Assembly: GCA_029207755.1 (NCBI GenBank)
Contig: JARCOQ010000006.1
Span: 8,896,013-8,960,012 of the forward strand
Direction of reading: 5' to 3'
DNA from: Chamaea fasciata
Lineage: Eukaryota; Chordata; Aves; Passeriformes; Sylviidae
DNA: 64,000 nt
A program made the translations under genes and the position numbers. Shown here piece after piece: positions 8,936 to 21,273 of this stretch. Within the stretch, counting starts at the first letter, position 1. The number at the start of each line of letters is the position of its first letter. The notes under the pieces are model-generated. The model saw only the letters and a list, made by a program, of their open reading frames with translations, had not been told where the DNA came from and did not search any database.

Positions 8936-9984
8936 AAATCAGTTCTGTTGCTCAAACTGGTAACCGAAAATCTCCTCTCACCCAGCTCCCACACTGAGTT
9001 ACTCTCAAATGTTCTTTCCCTCCTAGAAGCATGTAGATCTAAGGCATGTTCTTGACTTTGATTGCTAAAAGTGGTCTCCTCCTCCAGTCGATTTCCAAGG
9101 GGTTTTTACACTCACATTTCATTTTCACTGACTTACAGGCCACCTTTTCCCTTTTGATCCAAAACTCAACCACTGAAATTCACATTATTGATCGTGTCCA
9201 TTTTCCATTCCCTACAATTTTATTTTGCTATGACTTCATAGGGTTTTCTTTTTCAGTCAACCTTTTTCCCTTGCTTTTAACAAATACATTTGAAGAAGTT
9301 AAGGTAGATTTCTTAGAAAATTTTCTTTCTAATGAATTTTTGGAATTGAGTGAACTTTTGCTTTATGCAATGCCTCAGCTATCACAACTTCAAAATAAAG
9401 CTCAGTGGAAATGAGTACATGGAAATTTTTCTGCCTTGTTTTTCCATTTCAAATTTTCTGTTGCATTCTTACTAAAGCTCTGAATTTACTTATATTTCAA
9501 AGAACTCACTATTTACATCCCACTGAAAGACTCCACTGAAAGAATAAGTATTTCCCTTACTCCACGGGAGAATTTAACAAAATTAATGTGATTGAACTGA
9601 ATTTGAATAATCAAAATCAATTCTTAAACGTATGAAATCAAGAAAAGTTAGTTTGCAAGAAAGGGGTGCTGAAAAATTTGGGATTGTTTTCTTTAGAGTA
9701 TCTTCATTTTTACTAAAATTTCTGGATTTATTTTGGGAGGGAGAAAGCTAGCTATTTTTAGGAGGTCAGAAATCTACTTATAATTACTGCCAGTAATGCA
9801 ATGCTTTAAAGCATATAAATAAACCAAGTCACGCCTTACCAGAAAGATGTATTTAAAACATAGTAGACGAAATGCTGTCTTTCTCATTAAGAGAAAGGGA
9901 AAACATGGCATCAGAAAGCTGCATTTTAGCCACTAAATCTGAAGTTTACATGTTTAAAAGCTTTCATTTTTTTCTGATGCTGAA
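8936..9984. other. intergenic, nothing recognised
   Basis: A 122-codon frame at 9046-9414 (+) is open but shows no domain, no matching splice sites and a T-rich composition. I treat it as chance. Confidence 0.5.
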
Positions 9985-10105
9985 GAATCACAGAATCAAT
10001 GCTGGAAAACACCTCCAAGATCATTGGATCTAACCATTAACCAGCACTACCAAGGCCACCACTAAACCGTGTCCCCTAGTGCCACATCTGCACGCATTTT
10101 AACAC
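9985..10105 (-). repeat. CR1 LINE fragment
   Basis: The + strand reads AATCACAGAATC, then CCTCCAAGATCATTGGATC, then a block equivalent to the CR1 AACCCAGCACTGCCAAG and ACCATGTCCCTAAGTGCCAC segments, so the element runs on the minus strand. Only its last hundred or so bases remain. Confidence 0.8.
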
Positions 10106-13100
10106 AATGTCTAAGGAATGTCTAAGCTCATCCATCCAACTCTGCGATGCACGCCTCTGTTTTATTAATGTTTCCAAAGAGGTCACTGCTAAAGGTTTCC
10201 ATGGGATTGGAAAGCTCTTGGACTGTGACCTTGCAGTTAAAGTTTGATTGAGTTCCTGAAAACATTGACTTTCCATTAAAACCTTGATGTAGGTGAAAAG
10301 CCATCATCAGTGACACACATGCAGCCTTTAATTGAATCGAAGGGAAGTTGTGTCTTAGGCCCCTAAGCTCCCCACTTGGATTCTCATAGGCCTTGGGGTG
10401 GAACAAAAGTGCAGAATAAAAAGGTGGCCTAAATTAGAAAAGGAAATGAGTGTTTCTTCTGGGGTCTTCTTCTTGGCATGGAGCAGGGAGTGGAGAGACT
10501 TGGGTATTTCCTAGTCATCTTTAAGAAATTACCACTATTTCAACCTTGTTTAGTTTTGGTTCTTTTTGTAGTTTGATGGAAATATTTTGTAATTTCTCAT
10601 CCATCCTCACAAATGAGAGAGAAGTAAGAGGAAGAGAGGTATGAAAACCTTCTTTTCAATGTCTTCAAAATAAAACACTCACATTTTGCTGACTGAAAAT
10701 AATATTCTAGCAATTGCTTTAAATATTTATAAGAAATAAATGCAAAACACATGAGTAGGAGGTTAATATTGCACTTTGGGAAAATGAGCTTTTTTCTTGA
10801 TGATAAAAGTAGTTTATTTATCTAACAAATATTTAAACATAGAGAGCTGACACCTTGAAGAATTACATGGTTTTCCTTATGATAAACAGAATATATTGTA
10901 TTTTTTCTAATTTATTATTTTTTTCCCTAACAAATTATTAATTTAGAAAAATACTGTACGTATTGGCCCCATAATTAGAAGGGGTGATATAATTTGTGAC
11001 ACAGGGCAGACATATGAGTCATGGGTCAAGCACAGATCAAGAATTTTGAGTGCTGACATTTACATCACAGACATATCCTGCTGAGGCAGCCAGCCTAGGC
11101 CAACTATTTAGTTAATTAACAGAAATAGGTAATTTAGGACATTATGTTGTTTCACCAAGAATTGAATCTGTCTTTCAGATAAAATTAGTGGCACTGTAAT
11201 ATTTGCCAGGGACATTTCATGAAATAAAACCAGTCTCGACCTTCTGTTGAAACTCTTTGGTATTCCTCAGGTCAAAGTGCTTTGGGTAGAAAAGTTGAGT
11301 AAGTCCTATGGAGGGAGAAAACAGTAGAAAACAGTGGCCCAAAAAAATTTCTTTAAGGGGAAAGGGTGATAAGAAAGCCACCACAGCTTTGGCCTCCATG
11401 TGGATGCATATTTCTTGGTAGAACCAAAGAAAAGCCATATATTGGTAGATAGCAGTCCTGAAATTTTCTTTATATTTTTCTCTCTTATTGCCTTTTCTGG
11501 CCCCTTGTTGCCTGAGGACCAATTCTTTCCCCTGTAGCCAGTAACATAATTCTGTCAAACCCTTCCCCTTTCCTGGCTGTTGCTCCTGTGGTGGGTCGGT
11601 GAGTAACACACAGAGTCAAATGTGCACAGGACTCTGCTGAGCTCTGCTCCACTCTTCTAACCAGGAAAACTGGCACACATTCTGTTAGATGTAAAATGTA
11701 AAAAGAAAAGAACCTGATAAAAGAACCTGATTCTTAAGCATATGAAATAACTTTTCTTTAGCCTTCAGGATCCCGATTAATTCTTTGTGATTTGTGTAAA
11801 GTTCACAACGTGTCCTTGAGGCGATATAAAAGTAGCCGAACTCTGATATTATATGCTGTATGACTCAAGAAACAGAAGGTGACAATATAAAGAATAAAAA
11901 GGTTTCTAAAACCATGTAGGAGAGCTGCAATTAAGGATCTGCAAGAAACCAGCATTGCCATTTTCAAACTACTAAAAGCTTTACTTTATGGCATCCATAA
12001 TTTTTTTTTACATCATTTTCCTGTGGAAATAAAAAATATTCCTCAAAACTGATCAGAACTGATAACTGATAACTAATTTTGCAGGATGCTGTGATCCAGA
12101 TTGTGTTGCTCTTTGCAGGGTAAAGTCACTTCTCTTTTCTTCTCCTCAAAGCTGCTCTACAGTTGTCAGTGGTTTTTTTTTCTGTCCCCTCTCTAAAAAG
12201 AAGGAGGCACAGTGTGTATCCAGTGGTAAGGAGCAGGAAAACCTTACAGGTTTATGATGTAGCTGATGCTCACAAAAGAAGAAAAGGTTTTTACTTTTTC
12301 CAGGTTCTCTAAATCTGGCTAATGCTTTTTAAGGAGTAGGACCATCCATTGGCATGGTTATGGATGCACTGGAGGTGAGATTCCACAGTGCCACACCTGT
12401 AAACCTCAAATACCACAGACTGCATTTCCCCCGTACACTTGGTAAAGAATTATGTGTTAACATCAGAAAATAAACTGTACCCAAGGTAACCATGGTGACA
12501 CTAACACAGATGCACTGTGGATGGTGCATGCTACAACATGCAAATCTAAAAGGTAAACTCTCTGAATTTCATCTTGGCCTGAGGATATTCAAACAAGGAG
12601 ACCTGAACCCAGGGAACCAAATTAGGAGAGATGTCACCTCATCCTCCTGAAGAGCACTAGAGCAACAATTCTCATTCCCCCTTTCAGTTTTCCCTGAGGA
12701 CATGTGACACAAGCAGCTGTAATCTGACAGTCAGGAGTTTCAGTTATCATACATGGGCATCAGCACAGTCTTTGCTTTAAGTAAAGCTCTATATTTAAGT
12801 TTCCCTGTTCACTGAGACATGTTGTTTGATTCAGAATATGGTCTGGGCAAAATAAAGGCAATATGAATAATCAGGGACTCTGTCGTTGAGAAATCCAGTG
12901 GCAAAACACAATATGGCTCAGTAGAAGGAAAAGATCTTATGTATAAAAGTTACAGTTTGAAAAATATAAGAAATCCATGGTATTCCTGCAACATAATCTC
13001 TTAAAAGAACAGAGAGTGAATTTAGGAACTGGTTCTGGCTGAGCATATTTTGGCTGACCAGCACTTATGGAGATAATGCCTTGCTAATAGCAAACCTGTC

Positions 13101-16100
13101 TACCCAACCCCATGTGAGGCTGCCATATGTCCAGAAGATCTGTGCATGCCATGTTTATCTCTCTAGATCTCTAAGTGCTTTGCCTAGTTTTCTGGGATTT
13201 CCAGGCATCTGGCAGCTCATACGGGCAAGCAGGCCCAGCTGAGCTGCCGACCTCAGCGGCTCTGAACGTGTATGCATCAATCCCAAAGCACATGTCTAGT
13301 GAAACCCTGATGGGAATATGACAGGTCTGGACTGTGTGGGTCCCTCACTCTGTGAGCTGTCTCAGTTAAGAAAACAGGCGGAAGCTGAAGTAAAAGCAAA
13401 ATCTGGCCTTCATGAAACACAGTACAGGAATATGCCACTGGTGGGGTTTGCCAATGCAAGCACTGTGGAGAACAAGGGTAGGTGGAAAGAGTTAATGCAC
13501 ATGAGCTGAGCAGGCCCCAGGCAGCCCAGGGAGCTGCCATGAGGGGAAGAATCAAAGGCACAGAGTGCATTCAGCCAGAGAAATCAGAGCCTACTGCTGA
13601 GAAGATAACTGCTGTTACACAGCCCTGCGTTCTCAGGGGTGGGATAACATGACAGAGGAGGATGGGCAAATGCTGCCTGTGGACCACATGCAGCTTGAGG
13701 GCAGTTCAAGTACATCTTTCATGCTCCATGCTATGAATTGATCTCTGTAGGATGCAACTGTCACAAGGGGAGACACCACCAAATAATGCAGATACCCAGA
13801 TGAACCCAAACTTCAGGAACTACTGAGACTCAGAAACCTGAATGACACTTGGATTTTGCAGCACATTCAGGTCATCCAGGTGGGGAATTCTGAAAAGGTT
13901 TTCTTGCCTCCCACCTCTGAACTGGTTTGTGTGATGCCCTTCCTTTTACCTCCCGAAGAGGTGTTATGTACCTTGTAGCAGAGATTTGGGGTTGCAGCTG
14001 ATGGAGCCGGGAATGTTGTGGACACTGCAATGGCAGAAGACACTCACCTGCTGAACTCAAAATAAAATGCAAAACAAGTGCCAGAGAAGCCCTACGAGTT
14101 GCTCATAAATGAATCTAAGGCTTAAGGAGTTTAACAGGAATAACACAACCTCTTTTTGAGGCAGTAATGTGGAATAATAAAAACAGTAGTGCTTAAGGCT
14201 GTGTGCAAGAGAATTATCCAGATAATTCAAAATTGACACTGAAGCATAAGCAGGCTGCAGACCAAAGGCAGAAGAGAGGGAAATATTTGCTTACAGCACA
14301 ATACCATCAGTGAGAGCATCAGTAAATTGAAAGTGAGTTATGTGGCTACTGCTTTAGAGAAAAAAAAGAAGGCATTAATCAGCACTCTATAAAGTAAAAA
14401 CAATAAAGCTGTTAAAAGCACTGGTCTCACAAGAAAATAAGCCGTTGAAAAAAAAGGAAGGCAAATAATTTATTATAACAAAAATGCCAAAATAATGAAA
14501 TTTTTCACACAGTACTCCATTATAATAGTGTTTGTCACTCAGTCTATGGCATCCTGAAATCCTGAGTAAAAAGGAGGAATAACACAGGTTTGAGGCAATA
14601 AAGGGAGAGAAGAGACCGTGATTTAAGTGAATTGCAGGCAATTGAGAACTGACTCAATAAATTATATCAAATCTGATTATGAAAACACACGTGCTAAAGC
14701 CACAGATGAGGAATATTGTAGCTGGGATCCCAGAGGCTTTTCATAGCACCCACTGAGGAAACAGACAAAAGACAGCTGAAATTGAAAAGGCAGCTTCAAT
14801 CTCTAGCAGACAGCATCATCTCACCTGCACCACAGATGATCTAAGATGCAACCTCCTGGTAGGGCAGCTTTGACGTTTCCTAATGCTGCTACTAAATGGA
14901 AAAGCAATGACATTAGGAGATGGTGTGAGGAAATGAAAACAAGCACGAGCAAAGACGGAAAACAATTTCAGCCCTGCTTCTGAGCCTTGCCCCAGAGGTT
15001 TGCTGCCTTAGCTGCTCTGAAAAGAGCATGCCAGTTTAGGAATCCACTAAAGCAGTAATAGAAATAATAATAACAGCAGTAACAGCCTGCTTTATGTACT
15101 CTCTCCGCATGGACCTTCACTGCTGACAAACCAAGGCAACACAGCAATGAGATTTTGAAATATGCGGCCAAGGCTACAAAGGAAAAAAAAAAACAAAACA
15201 GGCTGAAGATACCAACAGAGTGAATATGGAAGGAGTTTTGGGACCTTAGGGGAATCAAAGTAATAGAAAAAAATAATATTACAGAAATTGCACATTGTTT
15301 ATGGGGGGGTGAAATGAAACCAATCACACAGTGATGTGGAAACAATACTAGAGTGGAGACTGCAGGGCTAAGGCTCATAGAGCACTTCATTATGAAACAT
15401 GATCTTAGTATTAAATATCCCATCTAGCTGTGAGATAGTCATCAACCAAGAGCGCTTTATTGGCAAAAATGAATCAACTCACAGCCATTCTCTTCTGTGA
15501 GGAACATGACAATTCGAGTTCCAGGAGGTCACCCAGCTGGGCTGTGCATTGCAGTAGTGAAGGATGGGCTGGGCTGGATTCAAGCTGAGCTGAAGAATGC
15601 TGGGGGTCACAAATACCTACTTAATCACTGTACTTTGGTGTAACTCACCCTGCATTGCAATTTCCCAGCCTGTGGGCAAAGCAGGGAGCAGACACTCCTC
15701 TCTTCGTGGACTCATTTCACCCCTTCTCTTTCCCAGGATCTAAGGACAAGTCTCTTTCTCTTTCCCCTTTTTTTTCCATTTCTCTAGCCCACTCCTCTTT
15801 TTTAAAAGTACCATTTTTAATAGTGTTATTTGGTTAGGAATTTTCTTTTCCACAAAATGCTTCAGTATTTTAGAGGGGGTTAAAAAATTATAACATCACT
15901 GCAGATCTGGACTTGCAACTGCATGATGCTTCATATTTTGAGTTTCAGTTACAGATGTCTAGCTTTATTCTATCACGAGCATTATTATTTATCCCACAGA
16001 TTTTTTTTTTCAGAAAAGAGCAGTGAATATCCTTTTAAGCTTTTTGTCACTCAAAAGCAACTTAATGGTTTTCCAAGAAGTGAGATTAAAGATACAACAA

Positions 16101-16565
16101 TCAGTGCTGTAAGTTCTGATTCCTCACTTGTACCAATGAACATAAATATTCTTTGAGTGACCAAGCCATGAGGTAACTGAAGTTCTGTAGTATCCATGTA
16201 AAAGGTCTTATTTACTTAAAAATCAGTCCTTATCTGCATTGCTGCCAGGAGTCTGCTTAGTCAGGCCCTAAATATTACAGTGTAGTCATTATCTAGTGAT
16301 GGACTAAAGGTTGCTGTTAATCCAAGTCTGAGTCTTGTCAAGGATTACAGTTTGCAGAATAGTGGACTGTTAAAATTCTCTGTGGCTAATTGAAATTCTG
16401 AGTGGAAGTTTCTTATGGAAAATACGGAGTGAAGCATATTAAGAAAATAAGATTGCTACCACTTCTTAAATACTCAGAGTATTTTAAATACTATTTCATG
16501 AAAAATCTATGTTTTGTCTGATCACTTCTCTATGACTCCACCATATGATCCTGATTGCATTTCAA
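10106..16565. other. intergenic, nothing recognised
   Basis: AT-rich sequence without recognisable repeats or genes. A 151-codon minus frame at 14968-15423 and a 130-codon minus frame at 11217-11609 are open but have no domain or signal. Short homopolymers are common. Confidence 0.5.
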
Positions 16566-16655
16566 ATTATATTATATTATATTATATTATATTATATTAT
16601 ATTATGTTATGTTATGTTATGTTATGTTATGTTATGTTATGTTATATTATATTTA
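16566..16655. repeat. compound pentanucleotide microsatellite (ATTAT)n(GTTAT)n
   Basis: About eight copies of a TTATA-phase unit are followed, without loss of the 5-base period, by about eight copies of a TTATG-phase unit, then back to TTATA. A single A-to-G change has spread over half of the array. Confidence 0.95.
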
Positions 16656-18986
16656 TTATATTTTTAGAATTTTTTACTTTTCCCTTTTAACATAATGTAC
16701 CCTAAAACAGCAAATGGATCCAACTTCCAGTAGGGATTTCAAAAACATGACTCTTCTTATACAGGACCTGAGAAGAAAAACATGGATGAGTTCATCAATA
16801 ACACTGATCAGTCAGGTGGAGCACACACTCCATGGATCCATTGACATTTCTAACAGCTGCAACAAAGTCATGAAAATAGGTGAAATTTATTTAGGAAATT
16901 AAGAACTTTGAACATGTTGGTGTGTATTCACATGTATGGGTCCTTGTTGTGGATGTGGACAGGTATAGATACAGATAAAAGTTTTTCCATGTACTTAAGA
17001 GCCAAGTTCCCAGTCTAACCAAACATCCCAGTGGCTGCAAGCACACAGGACTGACCTATTTTGTTTTAGCAGGACAGGCAGCATGTCCCAATAATGAGGA
17101 AACTACATGCTGCTGGGATTCCATTTCCTTGTGGTTTGTGAAACTTTCAAACATTTCTTCTTTGATATCTTGTCTCTTTCCAACACAACCTCTGCCATGT
17201 GTTTTTATTTTCCTTTTTCACTACCTTTTTCCTTTTTCATTTTCTTACTTTCCTGTTTTCCCCTGTATGTTTTTCAGGTCCTTGTTATCTTTTTTCTTTC
17301 CTTTATTTTATTTTATTTTTTTTTTTAATACACCATAAGCAGTCATTTTGCATGCAGACTTCCCAGTGAAAATGCACTAATTAGGGGTGAAAATATAGCA
17401 TGAACACTTTGACAAAAATGGTGATATATAAATGCTTTTCCTGACACACATTTTCAGCTTACTTTCACTGAATCAAAGGTTGGATTCTGACTGTTTCCAA
17501 GAAAAGCTTTCCATTTCTCTGGGTTTCCTCGTTTGGCCTCATCAGGTCATTTTAGCAGAGCCCTAAAAGTAGAAATAAAGGAAAGCTCTTTTTGGAATAT
17601 TTTAAACAGATGTGCAATGGCTTACTTTCAGGAAAACTAATATGACCGCAGTAAATTCTTATCAAATTTGCATCCATTCACATCCTTCTGAACAGGACAG
17701 GGTTTTCCAGAGTTGCTCCTAATGAGGCCCATAATTATGTTCTGTGCCATTTTCCTGGAATCCGAGGCACTAACAGGGCAGCAAGACTGAAATGGCAAAA
17801 CAGCTTTGTTGATTAGAGAAACCTATCTTCAGACCCTGCCTGGTCCAAACTTTCCATGTGGCTCATCTCTCCAGGACCAGGTACTCTGTTTTATTTAATT
17901 GCTTAATTATTTGATTTTTTAAAAAATTTTATGATGCTCTTTATTTAGTGAAAGAGCATAAAGACCAGTGCACAGAAGTCAACTCAGACCTTTAGTACCT
18001 GATGCAACTTCAGCAGTGTCACTTGTCTCTTCCCTGATGAGAAAGGGTAAGGGAAAAATATTTTGAATAAGTTTTGAATAAGGTGCAATGAGTCTGGATC
18101 TTGCTGTTCCCATTGTTTGTTTTCCCCATGGAGTTTCCTGACATTCTCTTCAACCTCAGTGTTTAGTTTTTCCACGTCTTTCTAGCATTTACAGAGAAAC
18201 CCAGAAAACTTTAAGTTGCATTGTGAGTAATCTGATTAATAATGGAAACAGAAGATGTTCAGAACAGAGATTTCATTTAAAATAGCTTCATTTTTCCATA
18301 GCATTTTCTAAGAGATACTTTAAATTTAAGGAAATATTGACTAGAATGTAATAGTCAGTAATATAAAGCTGCTTGAATGATATACAGCACAGCAAATGCT
18401 TTGGAAGTTTCAGATAAAGGCAGGAGTTTTATGAGTGATTTGCAGCAAATAATTTCATTTGATGAATTTTGCTGCCTTTCCTGTTGGCGTTCTGTGAATA
18501 TTTACTCATTATGCGATATTATTCACAAATTACTTCAGTGAATAATTCTTAGTTTGCAGATCCCTTACAAATAGTTCATATCAGATATTTATAATTTTTT
18601 CTCTTTTTTTTAATGAAGTTTGTAAGCATGGAGCATTGTTTCTATTACTTAGCATCTTGATTTATATAGCCAAGTAACACAGCAGGAATTGCAGATTTTC
18701 CATTATGCTATCTGAAATCCATTTTAGTGAATTCAGTGAATATTGATGCTTGAATGTTTTGATGAGTAGAATTCTCATCAGTAATAACTGAGCTCATATA
18801 TCTCTGCAGGAAAAGAAAATGTGCACAAATAACACGTTCTGATAGACTCTGAGTCGGGGGCAGGTGGGTGACTCTTGAGTTCCCTCCTAAACGAAACCAT
18901 TTTATGATTCTAGCAACGAATGCTTTCAAACCCAAATGAGTCCATTTATATTCCTTATTCTTCCTTACTGAAATGAGGGGTGGGTT
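16656..18986. other. intergenic, nothing recognised
   Basis: AT-rich, with a pyrimidine-rich stretch at about 17200-17330 that produces spurious hydrophobic frames. No gene or repeat family was recognised. Confidence 0.5.
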
Positions 18987-19422
18987 TGATGCTTTAAGTT
19001 TTAGCTTTCATGTTTTTCAGATTCTATGTTGCCTAGGGGTGCAGTTCTGAGCCTCATAATTAAATGCCAGTCAGCTCTCTTCACAGAGTAGGTAGACAAA
19101 ACAAATCCTTTTCCTGCTGGAGACCAAGGACAACAGGTACAAATTTTCAGGCCCAAAATCGTAAACAATGGTAGACTGAAGAGGGAAAACAAGAAGGATG
19201 GAACTTCATATTCTGAAGCTGTAATTGGACAATTAAACTCCAATATACAAATAGACCAATTGCTGGTCGTCCATTTTGTGACCATTTTTAGTCCACCTTG
19301 GGTGTGCTCTGGCCAGGCTCTTGTACTGCCCAAAGTGTATCCTTAAAGGCCTTTTAATAAATACCTACTTTATTCTCTAGCTCTGTCCAGTCTCTGTTCA
19401 GGTCAGCCTTCCCAAGGCATCA
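18987..19422 (+). mobile_element. solo LTR (avian ERV)
   Basis: The ends form a perfect 5-base inverted repeat, TGATG...CATCA, and the length is 436 bases. AATAAA at about 19354 is followed by the TACTTTATTCTCTAGCTCTG block and GTCAGCCTT...AAGGCATCA, typical of the R/U5 end of a songbird LTR family I recognise by pattern. No internal retroviral sequence flanks it, so it is a recombination-derived solo LTR. I do not see an obvious target duplication. Confidence 0.75.
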
Positions 19423-19629
19423 GTTTCATCTCTGCACCTCCAGACATCAAAGAATTAGGGATTGTGTCTGAACTCCTCACTGATGCTCTCTCTAAAATAG
19501 ACATTTCTTTCTTTCGCATGTCTCAGACCTGTTGTGAAAGTGTGTAGAATTTACACTTTTAGGGTACTTGCAATATTCCACAGTCTGACAAGGGAACCTA
19601 TCTATGATCTGCAAAGCCTATGCTAGGGT

Positions 19630-19730
19630 CTTGCCAACCTCACAGGGAAGAATTTCTTCCTAATATCCAATATAAATTTACCCTATTTCAGTTTAAAGCT
19701 GTTTATGCTATGGCTGCATCTTTCTTATCC
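19630..19730 (-). repeat. CR1 LINE fragment
   Basis: The + strand reads AGAATTTCTTCCTAATATCC, then AATTTACCCT and TTTCAGTTTAAAGC, which is the reverse complement of the CR1 region upstream of the 3' end. Only a short piece is left. Confidence 0.7.
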
Positions 19731-20759
19731 AAGAATGATCGAACTGGAACAAGAGAAGAGATTAGGATAAGGAGGAAGATGTGGAATTAGCTTTCAAAAG
19801 CTATTAAAAATCTGGCTGGCTTGACAGAAAAGAAATAAAGAAATAAGAAATACATGAATGGAAGAGAGAGATAAAGAGGAGTGTGAAAACTGCTTAAGTG
19901 AAAAGACAATGTTAGAAGGTGGACTACTGGGGGTTAAATAAATTTATAATTCACATATGAATATGAAAGGATGGAAACTAGAAACATTTTGTAACAAGTG
20001 GAGAAAGGAATTTGAATTTGGACCCAGAGTAGTAAAAAGCCTGACGAGTTTCATGAAAGGCATTGCATCATTTGATGGTATATCTATTAGCTTTCCACCC
20101 TGTATTTCTCTCAGCTTCTGGGGTCTTGTTTTGTTTTGTTTTTTCTTGGCTTTGTAAGATTTTTTGTCTGCTGGGGATTTTTAATTTGTTTTATTGCAAA
20201 GGACAGACTGAGAGCCTGAAAAGTGAGGTCACACTTTTCTGGAAGTCAGGTTGGAATTGAGGACTGCAAACTGAGCAGTAATTATTCACTTATGAAAGTT
20301 TGTTCTACTCCAGATTTCTGCTGTTCCTCACTAAATGTCATACTCACAAGCTTTTACCAGAACATTTCACCCACGAAACAGCTGCTCAATTGTTTGAGGA
20401 AAAATGTAGTCGAGGAACTCTGAAAAACCAGTTTAATTCTCCTGATTGCTGTGTACGTTCAGAAATCACCAGCACCCAGGGGAGTACCATCTTTCTATTG
20501 CAGGCAAAGGGGACATCCTCCTGTTTTAATACATCCAAGGGTTATTTAAAGTATTCCAGATATCTGAGGCCTATGTCTTGTCAACAGAATTTCATTTCAA
20601 ATACTACTTGATAGGGACAGGTACTTCAGACAGGCAAAAAAATTTCCTCGCTTATCCTTTTATTATTCTCCTTCAATTATTAACAGCTGCTGCTGATGGC
20701 TTAATCTTCTCCAATCAACTGTTGCAAATAGATAAAGTTTATAAAATAAAGGCTGTAGT

Positions 20760-21025
20760 CAGGTGGGGTTGGTCTCTTTCTCCAGGCAGCAACTGACAAA
20801 ACAAGAGGACGGTTTCAGGCTGCGTCAAGGGAATTACAGGTTGGACATTAGGAAAAGGTTTTTCACTGAGAGAATGATAAAGTACTGGAATGGTCTGCCT
20901 GGGGAGGTGGTGGAGTCACCATCCCTGGACGTGTTTAACAAAAGACTGGCACTTGGTGCCATGGTTTAGTTGAGATGTTAGGGCTGGGTTAGACTCGATG
21001 ATCCTGGAGGTCTCAACAGATTCTG
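20760..21025 (+). repeat. CR1 LINE 3' fragment
   Basis: The order GGTTGGTCTCTTTCTCC, GGTTGGACATTAGGAAAAGG, TGGAATGGTCTGCCTGGGGA, GTGGAGTCACCATCCCTGGA and TTAGACTCGATGATCCTGGA is the C-terminal end of the CR1 reverse transcriptase ORF and 3' UTR, in the + direction. The end near 21025 has lost the octamer repeats or been replaced by the sequence that follows. Confidence 0.9.
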
Positions 21026-21026
21026 T

Positions 21027-21273
21027 GTAAGCAGAAGAGGACTACGGGATAGTGACTCGGCTGGAAAAGGGGTAGAGAGACGTGAGAGACTCTGACTGCC
21101 TCATGTCCACATCGTGGTGTACAGTGGTTGGTTGAATTATGTCTGTCATGTTTTAAAACTATGTAAACTGATAAAGGCCTGACTGCTTCAGAAGACCTGT
21201 TTTTTGCAATAAAATGGTTCTGCTCTGCACCTGCCTGGGGACTCTGTGTGACTTTGCTTCTTAAAATCAACAA
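21027..21273 (+). mobile_element. possible short solo LTR
   Basis: Directly after the CR1 end comes a 247-base block that starts TGTAAG and ends CAACA. It contains a TATA-like ATAAAGG (about 21172) and AATAAAATGG (about 21209), in promoter-to-polyadenylation order like an LTR. I do not recognise the family and see no perfect target duplication. An unrelated retroposed 3' end is the alternative. Confidence 0.35.

Noticed and set aside
14968..15423. 151-codon minus frame
   Set aside because: Low-complexity runs (Y, F, C) from AT-rich repeats; expected by chance in 64 kb.
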